From assembly GCA_046313675.1 (NCBI GenBank), contig JBKBXU010000239.1, positions 1 to 7,554 of the forward strand: DNA of 7,554 nucleotides, written 5' to 3'. Within the stretch, counting starts at the first letter, position 1; the number at the start of each line of letters is the position of its first letter. The DNA comes from JBKBXU01 sp046313675. Lineage in GTDB: Bacteria; Bacteroidota; Bacteroidia; Cytophagales; Cytophagaceae. A program made the translations under genes and the position numbers. Of this stretch, positions 1 to 6,700 are shown piece after piece. The notes beneath the pieces were generated by a model that worked only from the letters and a program-made list of their open reading frames with translations, had not been told where the DNA came from and ran no database searches.

Positions 1-52
1 GGTTAATAGATTCTCTTAAATCTTTTTCATCTTCAATTACTAGTATTTTCAT
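1..52 (-). CDS. Response regulator, receiver-domain N-terminus (3' part outside window)
   Basis: Reading the minus strand from the ATG at 52-50 gives 17 codons, MKILVIEDEKDLRESIN, before the window ends. This is the typical first beta strand and acidic pocket (E7, D8) of a CheY-like receiver, in the style of OmpR/PhoB response regulators, which commonly begin MKILxIEDE. The phosphorylated aspartate and the output domain lie outside the window, so the DNA-binding class is inferred from the opening only. The ATG lies 18 bases downstream of the stop codon of the RAYT-like gene, close enough for one transcript. A purine run AAAGG touches the ATG directly (53-57), too close to be a standard Shine-Dalgarno site. 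The cognate kinase may follow beyond the window edge. Confidence 0.8.
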   Translation of the reverse strand, partial: MKILVIEDEKDLRESIN

Positions 53-70
53 CCTTTAGAGGATTCGGAG

Positions 71-595
71 CTAACGCAAATTATACATTATATTCTGAAG
101 TTTATCAGAAGAACCCTTATCTTCTAATTTAAATTCATAATATCCTGTTTTCCAAAGAAAGGTGTTGTTGTTTTTTCTTATTTCAATAAGTGAGGCTGCT
201 TTAAACCAATTGATAATATGGAACAGGGAGCCTTCGATTAGGAATGGGTTTTTTTGAGATATCATCATCCCAAAAGTTATTTCAAAATGGGAAAGTGAGT
301 TGTACACTGGTTGGGTATTAGAGTTTTTTTTCCCATAAATATCGATGTTCACAATTCCATAGATTTTGTCATCCGTTACGATGTATTCTTTGAGGGTTAT
401 ATTATTAAAGTGTTGAGGAATCTCATTCCAGTACTTTTCTACAATTTCCCCGATTTTTGTCATATTATACCCTTTTTGAGTTTTCTCAGACAATAATAAG
501 CAATCCTCTTTAGTCCATACCGATATAAGGTATTCTCCCTGGATGCCATAATCGTCATCCGATAGAATATTACTTATGTTTCTGTGTATGATCAT
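71..595 (-). CDS. RAYT/IS200-like (Y1) transposase-related protein, catalytic residues lost
   Basis: This is an intact 174-residue reading frame with no membrane segment or signal peptide. By eye it follows the layout of REP-associated tyrosine transposases. Residues 15-35 (DYGIQGEYLISVWTKEDCLL) match the opening strand usually seen as DYxxxGxYFxTxCTxxRxxLF. Residues 46-60 match the helix usually seen as GxxxxxxWxxIPxHF. Residues 112-136 and 145-155 (FLWKTGYYEF) match the region FKSxxxxxxN...xWQxxFYDxxIR. The strand that normally carries the HUH motif (VxMPNHxHGI) is here IVTDDKIYGI at 72-81, so both metal-binding histidines are replaced (K77, Y79). The end of the protein is short. Y171 lies near the place of the catalytic tyrosine but appears shifted by one, with N172 at the expected column. 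The family assignment is inferred from pattern memory, not a search. If it is right, the protein cannot cut DNA by the known mechanism and may be a DNA- or RNA-binding remnant or a domesticated regulator. Sampled stretches are more AT-rich (about 26-35% GC) than the kinase operon (about 42%), compatible with transfer. There is no clear Shine-Dalgarno site; the ATG at 595 is chosen because homology begins near residue 15. Confidence 0.68.
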   Translation of the reverse strand: MIIHRNISNILSDDDYGIQGEYLISVWTKEDCLLLSEKTQKGYNMTKIGEIVEKYWNEIPQHFNNITLKEYIVTDDKIYGIVNIDIYGKKNSNTQPVYNSLSHFEITFGMMISQKNPFLIEGSLFHIINWFKAASLIEIRKNNNTFLWKTGYYEFKLEDKGSSDKLQNIMYNLR

Positions 596-626
596 GCCGG
601 GGCAATAAAAAGTTATTTTGATTCTA

Positions 627-652
627 AAAAGTGAATGTAAACATTCACTTTT
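627..652. promoter_or_regulatory. Perfect palindrome: hairpin terminator or TetR-type operator
   Basis: Two 12-base arms, AAAAGTGAATGT and ACATTCACTTTT, flank a central AA with no mismatch. In minus-strand RNA this folds to a GUGAAUG/CAUUCAC stem extended by four A-U pairs and followed by a run of five U, so it could end transcription of the upstream kinase operon, whose stop lies 133 bases before it. The core TGAATGT-AA-ACATTCA also has the size and symmetry of operators bound by TetR-family repressors, and it lies only 31 bases upstream of the ATG of the RAYT-like gene, which suits an operator over that promoter. The sequence alone does not decide between the two. The rest of the 596-785 spacer is AT-rich and shows no gene or clear promoter. 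Confidence 0.6.
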
Positions 653-785
653 ACGATAGAAAAATGACTAAGGTTGTCTAATCTTTCTAAATATTAAATC
701 AAATTATCAGAAATAACAAATTTTTGAGGCTTGTTTTTTGGTTGGATAATGGTGGTATGTTTAATGCAAACGAATTATTGTTGAA

Positions 786-2393
786 TCAGGCTTTGAAATA
801 GATTTTAAATTCGGAACCCTCTCCTTCCTGACTGTTTACTTCTATCTTGCCGCCGTATTTTTCTACAGTTTCTTTGACTATATATAATCCGATGCCACTT
901 CCTTCTACATGGTCGTGAAGTCGTTTAAACATAGAGAAAAGCTTGTTTTGCAATTCCTTTTTAATTCCTAATCCGTTATCTTTTACAGAAAGGACAAAGT
1001 GGTCTCCGTCATTTTTTAGCGATATGTGAATTTCCGGTTTCCTATCGGGGGAACTGTATTTTATGGCATTGGTAAGGAGGTTGTAAAGTATACTTTTGAA
1101 ACTGGCTTTGGGAAAGGTTATTATTTTGCCACATTCTTCAAAGTTTTTATAGATCCGTGCATTAGACTCTTCAATAAGATCCTGAATACTGCTGGTGATC
1201 TCATCAAGAATTTTATCACAATCTATTTTTTCAATTGTGGTTGTTTCCTGTTTCTGGAGTTTTATGATCGAAAGCAGGTCTTGTATGGTCTCCTTAAGTT
1301 GTGAAGTTGATCTGCTTAACATTTCAACAATATAAAGAGCTTCTTCACTGGGATGGTTTAACAGTTCATCATTTAAGGTGTTTAACAGTCCTTCCATGTT
1401 TGCTATGGGCAATTTCAGGTCATGGGAGGCGGTATAAACAAAATTGTCAAGATCGGCATTTGTTTTTACAAGTTTTTCATTGCTGTTTCTAAGGTTATCT
1501 TCAACATGTTTTCTCAGGTATACCTCTTCTTTCAATTCCTGATTTATTTTACTCAATTCTGCCGTTCTCTCCTGTACCCTTTCCTCCAATTCTTCATTGA
1601 CCCTGCTCAGAGCTTCTTCGTATTCCTTTCGCTTACTTATATCTCTTCCATTTACAAACCATCTTCCGTTTTTGAACACAAAAATCCAGCTAAACCATCT
1701 GATTTCTCCACTTTCACACCGGATTTTTAATTCCACATTTACAATGCGCTCATTTTTGCTGATGGCGTCTCCAAGGAAAGATGAAAGGTTCAGATCTTCA
1801 GATAAAAAGCTTGAAAATGACGTGCCAATGGCCTCCTCTTCTTTATAGCCAAGGACTTTTTCCCAAGCTGTATTGATGACTTCAATCGTTAACTTGTTGG
1901 CTTCCAATATGCACATTACATCTATGGAGTTGTTGACAAGCATTCCCAGGTTTTCAAGCCAGGCATTTTTTTCTTCAAGATCTTTTTGCTGAAGGTAAAT
2001 TTGAATAAATGCCTTTGCTTTCGCTTTGGTTACAGCCGGGTTTAAAGGTTTAAAAAGAAAATCAACAGCACCGGTTTCATAACCTTCTACTACGTACTCC
2101 GGTTCCTGGTTCAGTGCTGTGACAAAAATGATGGGTATGCTTCTTGTTTTATTATTTTCTTTTAGAAGTTTTGCAACTTCATATCCATTGATTTCAGGCA
2201 TTTGAACATCAAGCATAACCAAAGCAATATCATGCTTTAAAGCAATTTTTAATGCTTCATAACCCGAAGTAGTTGAAAGGAAATTGATTTCTTCATCTTG
2301 CAATAATTCTTCCATGACATAAATGTTTTCCTTTCTGTCGTCAACAATTAAAACATTTATGGGTGGTTCATTTTGCTTTTTGAATTTCATCAT
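786..2393 (-). CDS. Soluble REC-PAS-histidine kinase
   Basis: This 535-residue cytoplasmic protein has no membrane segment. An N-terminal receiver spans about residues 12-130, with acidic pocket D18/D19, phospho-acceptor D62 (VMLDVQMP), T92 and K115 (FKP). A PAS domain follows at about 146-258, ending in the usual GRDISKRK linker, then a coiled coil at 258-315. The HisKA helix carries the phosphorylated H324 (TASHDLK). The ATPase domain has N442 in the N box, DNGLGI at 472-477, an F-box-like LFSMFKRL and GSGIGL at 498-503. All residues needed for autophosphorylation and for receiving phosphate are present. A receiver ahead of a kinase suggests that the protein is switched on or off by an upstream kinase, and the three-receiver hybrid kinase in the same operon is the obvious candidate. 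There is no receiver or output domain after the kinase, so its own target must be another protein. The frame starts with two consecutive ATG codons (2393 and 2390) inside the end of cheB, a 26-base overlap. No Shine-Dalgarno site precedes them, so initiation is probably coupled to cheB translation. Confidence 0.95.
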   Translation of the reverse strand: MMKFKKQNEPPINVLIVDDRKENIYVMEELLQDEEINFLSTTSGYEALKIALKHDIALVMLDVQMPEINGYEVAKLLKENNKTRSIPIIFVTALNQEPEYVVEGYETGAVDFLFKPLNPAVTKAKAKAFIQIYLQQKDLEEKNAWLENLGMLVNNSIDVMCILEANKLTIEVINTAWEKVLGYKEEEAIGTSFSSFLSEDLNLSSFLGDAISKNERIVNVELKIRCESGEIRWFSWIFVFKNGRWFVNGRDISKRKEYEEALSRVNEELEERVQERTAELSKINQELKEEVYLRKHVEDNLRNSNEKLVKTNADLDNFVYTASHDLKLPIANMEGLLNTLNDELLNHPSEEALYIVEMLSRSTSQLKETIQDLLSIIKLQKQETTTIEKIDCDKILDEITSSIQDLIEESNARIYKNFEECGKIITFPKASFKSILYNLLTNAIKYSSPDRKPEIHISLKNDGDHFVLSVKDNGLGIKKELQNKLFSMFKRLHDHVEGSGIGLYIVKETVEKYGGKIEVNSQEGEGSEFKIYFKA

Positions 2394-2967
2394 GTAAAAA
2401 AATTAAAAATGACTGTATTCCTTTAATATCTAAAATCTTGTCTGCTTTTACAAGCTTTAAAGCAGATACGGGCATTACATCGCTTTCTGCCGTGTCAGGG
2501 TCTTGTACAATAGTTACCCCTCCATTCTCAGCTATTGCTTTAAGTCCTTTGCTGCCGTCGTTGTTTGCTCCTGTAAGTACAATGCCGATTAATCTATTTC
2601 CGAACTGTTCTGTGGCACTTTCAAAAAGCACATCTATGGAAGGGCGACAATAGTTAATCGCCTCTGAGCAATCTAATGAAAAAGTTCTGTTTTTCTCAAT
2701 TAATGTGTGATAATTCGCCGGAGCCACATACACTGCGCCCTCTTTTATTTCTGTTTTGTCTTCTATTTCATATACAGGCAGAGCAGAGTACTTGCTTAAT
2801 AATTGAATTAAAGAACTCTTTACATTTTTTAACCTGTGCAATACCACTATGACAGGTATATTGAAATCACCCGGCAAGCCTTTTATTATTCCACTAACAG
2901 CTTCCATTCCCCCAAGGGAGCCTCCTATGACGATGGCTTCATACTTTTTGCCGGTGCTATGAAACAT
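2368..2967 (-). CDS. cheB: CheB-type protein-glutamate methylesterase, catalytic domain only
   Basis: CheB removes methyl groups from glutamate side chains and can deamidate glutamine, opposing CheR. The 199 residues form only the C-terminal catalytic domain of CheB. The catalytic triad is visible as S17 in IGGSLGG, H44 in VVLHRL and D137 in LTGANNDGSKG, with spacing like that of the enteric enzyme. Other family signatures are YVAPANYH (80-87) and the VQDPDTAESDVMPVSAL segment (154-170). Canonical chemotaxis CheB is about 350 residues with an N-terminal receiver that holds the enzyme inactive until phosphorylated. That receiver is absent here and the frame starts directly at the catalytic domain, so activity must be constitutive or controlled by a separate protein such as a receiver encoded in the same operon. 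The start overlaps the cheR stop by one base (TAATG). No receptor, CheA or CheW gene is nearby. Confidence 0.95.
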   Translation of the reverse strand: MFHSTGKKYEAIVIGGSLGGMEAVSGIIKGLPGDFNIPVIVVLHRLKNVKSSLIQLLSKYSALPVYEIEDKTEIKEGAVYVAPANYHTLIEKNRTFSLDCSEAINYCRPSIDVLFESATEQFGNRLIGIVLTGANNDGSKGLKAIAENGGVTIVQDPDTAESDVMPVSALKLVKADKILDIKGIQSFLIFLHDEIQKAK

Positions 2968-3785
2968 TATTTTATTCTCCTGTAAATTTTTTCGTTCTTA
3001 TCTATTACCTCAAACCTGTCCTGGAACTTTGACAAGGTTAGTGTTTCTTTGTTCCCCAAAACCAGGTATCCGAACATGCATAGACTATTTAGAAACAACT
3101 CAATCACACGTTCCTGTAATTCTTTGTTAAAATAAATCAATACATTTCTGCAGACTACCAGGTTAAATTCATTGAAGGAGGAATCATTTGCCAGGTTATG
3201 AACTGAAAATATAAGATTTTTTTTCAACTCAGAGTCGAACAGGGCGTGGTTGTATTTTACGGTATAGTAATCAGAGAATGAATTCTCGCCTCCTGAGCGT
3301 ATATAGTTTGCCGTATAGTCTTTTAGAAGTGAGATGTGGTAAATTCCATCCTTTGCCTGAGCCAGCACTTTCTGGTTAATATCGGTAGCATAGATTTTAG
3401 ATTTTTGATAAAGGCCTTCCTCTTGCAATACGATGGCCAGAGAATAAACCTCTTCTCCTGTAGAGCATCCTGCATCCCAAATTTTTAGATGAGGGTATGT
3501 TGCAAGCTGGGGTAGGACTTTATTTCTAAAACTTTTGTAAAAGCTGGGATCTCTGAACATCTCTGTGACGTTGACGGTCAGCTCTTCTACAAATGATTCA
3601 AAAAACATTTCATCAGCAATAATTTTCTCTCGTAATGTTTTTAAATCACTGGTTTTTTTAAGCTCAAGAAAGCGTGCTACCCTACGGGTAACCGAGGCTT
3701 TTGAATAGTTTGAGAAATCATAGCCGTAGGTTTCTTTTATTGAATCAAGAAGTTCGTCTAATAAGCTTTCGTCAATTTCTGTCAT
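2967..3785 (-). CDS. cheR: CheR-type protein-glutamate O-methyltransferase
   Basis: CheR transfers a methyl group from S-adenosylmethionine to glutamate side chains of signalling proteins. The 272 residues match the usual length of the family. The N-terminal helical domain covers about residues 5-70. The linker signature VNVTEMFRDPSFY is at 71-83. The AdoMet-binding fold carries DAGCSTGEE (104-112), the acidic ATDI (133-136) after the second strand, and CRNVLIYFN (212-220). No TPR or other accessory domain is fused to it. The start codon overlaps the stop of the hybrid kinase in an ATGA junction of four bases and the stop shares one base with the cheB start, so the three genes are translationally linked. 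Its substrate in classical systems is a chemoreceptor, but none is encoded here. The kinase directly upstream, with its long glutamate-rich coiled coil, is a possible target by inference only. Confidence 0.96.
   Translation of the reverse strand: MTEIDESLLDELLDSIKETYGYDFSNYSKASVTRRVARFLELKKTSDLKTLREKIIADEMFFESFVEELTVNVTEMFRDPSFYKSFRNKVLPQLATYPHLKIWDAGCSTGEEVYSLAIVLQEEGLYQKSKIYATDINQKVLAQAKDGIYHISLLKDYTANYIRSGGENSFSDYYTVKYNHALFDSELKKNLIFSVHNLANDSSFNEFNLVVCRNVLIYFNKELQERVIELFLNSLCMFGYLVLGNKETLTLSKFQDRFEVIDKNEKIYRRIK
2977..2981 (-). promoter_or_regulatory. Ribosome binding site of cheB
   Basis: Minus-strand AGGAG lies nine bases before the cheB ATG at 2967-2965, inside the last codons of cheR. 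It is the only strong Shine-Dalgarno match at a gene start in this window and it fixes the cheB start. It therefore also confirms that no receiver domain has been missed upstream. Confidence 0.65.
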
Positions 3786-6700
3786 AATATCTTTCTGGCA
3801 CTTTCATACAACCAAACTTTCATAAGAGACAATAGTTTGTCAATGTCCACAGGTTTGGATATATAGTCTGAAGCTCCTGCGTCTATACATTTTTCCTTAT
3901 CACCTTTCATTGCTTTAGCCGTAATGGCTATAACAGGGATGTTTTTGGTTTTATGGTTTTGCCTGATTCTCCTCGTTGCTTCATAGCCATCCATTTCCGG
4001 CATCATAATGTCCATTAAAATGATGTGTGTGTCAGGATTTTTTTCAAGAACCTCCAAGGCTTCTTTCCCATCTCCTGCTGTTATAATTTCCATTTCCTGA
4101 CTCTCCAGAACATTATATAAGGCATATATATTTCTAATATCGTCATCAACTATCAATACTTTTTTGCCCGATAGTAATTCCTGTGGTTTAAGAAGCTTAA
4201 ACTGTTTTTCTTTTTCTTTGGGAAGTTGACCTTCAACGCTGTGCAGAAATAAGCCAATTTCATCCAGCAGACGTTTGTAAGAGTTTGCCGTTTTTACAAT
4301 TATAGCACTTGAATACTTTTTTAGTATTTTTTCTTCCTGCCGGGTCAGATCTCTTCCGGAATAGATGATGAAGGGGGTCTCTTTTAACCGTTCCAAATCT
4401 TTTGCCTTTTGAAGAAGATCAAAGCCACTTATGTCCGGCAGATTGATGTCAAGAATTACACAGTCATAAGTTTCTTTATTAAGCTTTTCCATCGCCTCTT
4501 TTCCTGAAAAAACAGATTCAGAAGGGATGTCTCTGGAGTTGAGCAATTCTTTGATTGAGAGGTTTTGAACAGCGTTATCTTCAATAATAAGAATTTTCTG
4601 AAGCGGTTCTTTTTTAATACTTGCGATCTGCTGGAAAACATTCTGTAATTGTTCAATGCTTACCGGTTTTTGAAGAAAATTAATATTGCCCAAATGTTTG
4701 GTTATGGAGTCTTTGTCTTCTCCTGACATTATGTGGACTGGAATATTTTTCAGCTCCTGATGGCTGTCAAGTTTTTTCTTTACCTCAACACCACTCATCT
4801 TAGGAAGGTTTATATCTAACAGGATTGCGTCAGGTTTGTATCTTTTTGCTAAATCGTAGCCTTCTTCTCCTGTGTGAGCCAGCAAGGTTTTAAACCCCTT
4901 TTCTTTGGCAAGATTTTTAATTATCCCGGCATAATTTTCGTCATCTTCTATAACCAGAATTACCCGGTCGCTGGCCTTGAATTCGGAATTTCCTATAGGG
5001 CTTTCCCGGACAGGGCTTGGCTCTGCATTCTTTGGAATTGTTATAAAATGTTGGGTTTCTTTCTTTTTAATTGGCACTTGGGCTTCAGAAATATCTTTTT
5101 CCGGTGCTTTATAAGAGGTTAGTTTTGATGGTACGTAGAGCGTAAATATGCTTCCTTCTCCGGGGGTACTTTCAAGCTGGATTTCTCCTCCTAATAGGTT
5201 GGCGAGTTCTTTGCTTATGGAAAGCCCTAGTCCCGTTCCTCCATACTTTCTACTGGTAGATGTATCGGCTTGCTGAAATGCTTCAAAGATCAGTTTTTGC
5301 TTTTCTTCAGGGATACCTATTCCGGTGTCTTTTACTTCAAAAGCAATGATTTCTTCAGTTTGAACTAACTCGGGGTTAAAATACTTCTTTGTTTTAGGTG
5401 CATTGAAGATGTTCAGTGCAATTTGCCCTCCTTCATTGGTAAACTTGAAGGCATTGGAAAGTAAGTTTTTTAACACTTGCTCAAGCCTGAAGGCATCTGT
5501 ATGTATTTCCTCAGGTACATCTTTTGATATAGCTAACTTAAACGTAATATCATTTTCTTTTGCCAGTTCTCGGTATTGAGTTTCACTTATTAGTGAAGAA
5601 AGCTTGATGTCGGATAGCTCAAGAGCGACCTTCCCGGATTCTATTTTAGCCAAATCAAGAATTTCGTTAATCAAAGAGAGCAATTCTTTCCCGGACTTTT
5701 GTATTATTTCGCAAAATTCAACCTGCTTTTCGTTTAGGTTCTGATTTTTATTTTCAGACAAGATTCTTGCCAGTATCAATATGCTGTTGAGTGGTGTACG
5801 CAGTTCATGCGACATATTGGCAAGAAACTCTGACTTATACTTGCCGGTCACCTGAAGTTGCTCCACTTTTAGCTGAAGAGCTTCTTTTAGCTCTTCCAGC
5901 TCCTTGTTTTTCCCATTAATGGACTCGTATTGCTCTTCCAGTTGGTTAGCTTTTTCTTCCAGTTCAGCATTTTTTTCCTGAAGCTCCTCCTGATTTGCCT
6001 TAAGCTCTTCTTCAGATGCCTGAAGCCGCATGCTTTGCTCTTTTAGTTCATCATTGATCTGCCGGAGCTCTTCCTGCTGGGCTTCCATTTCTTCAGCCTG
6101 ATTTTGGGTTTGATAAAGAAGCTCCGCAGTTTTAAGGTCTGCCTTTACATTGGAAATGACCATTCCTATACGATCCATATGGTGATCCATATAGTTTAGT
6201 TGTAGCTCGCTCAACTCTTCCATGTTGGCCAGCTCGAATGCCCCCAAAACCTGGTTTTCATGAAGCAAAGGGTAAACTATAATGGAATGTGGTTTTCCCT
6301 CTATAAGACCGGATTTTACCTGCCAGTAGTTATCGGGGATGTTTTCAATGTACTTTATTTCCTTATCATAGGCGGCCTGTCCGGCCAAGCCTTCACCAAG
6401 GTCAAAGACGTTGCTTGTCACCTGATCTATGTTGAAGCCGTAGGTAGCAGATAAGCGAAGTTTATCGTAATCATCCAGGATGTATATTGCTCCTATCTGA
6501 ATCTGTAAGTACGAGCAAAAGTGGTTGATTATTTTTGTGGATAGTTTTCCAAGGTCTTTTTCTCCCCTTACCAGGTCATTAAATTGTCCGGAACCTGTGA
6601 GCAGCCAGGTTTTATCTTTTTCTTTGACAGAAAGGTTTTTCAAATTCTCTTTCATTTTGAGAAGAGACATTCCCAGGAGATCCTTCTGGCTGCGGATCTC

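Noticed and set aside
71..595. Active IS200/IS605 insertion sequence
   Set aside because: The HUH histidines are replaced by K77 and Y79, the C-terminus is short, and no subterminal hairpins or accessory tnpB are visible.
627..652. The palindrome as a REP element or transposon end belonging to the RAYT-like gene
   Set aside because: REP elements are usually multi-copy and GC-rich with an imperfect stem and a GTAG-type head. Only one AT-rich perfect palindrome is present here, none lies on the other side of the gene, and the protein lacks its catalytic histidines.
700..706. Minus-strand TAATTTG as a Bacteroidota -7 promoter element (TAnnTTTG)
   Set aside because: It is one base short of the consensus and no TTTG lies at the expected distance upstream; the only nearby one is about ten bases away. 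It is likely chance in AT-rich DNA.
1026..1848. Several open frames of 63-102 codons on the plus strand inside the REC-PAS kinase gene
   Set aside because: They lie antisense to a gene with intact domain motifs throughout, encode no recognisable domain and overlap one another. They are shadows of the real frame.
4456..4656. 66-codon minus-strand frame inside the receiver region of the hybrid kinase
   Set aside because: It is out of frame with a receiver domain whose motifs are continuous across the region, and its product looks like no known protein.
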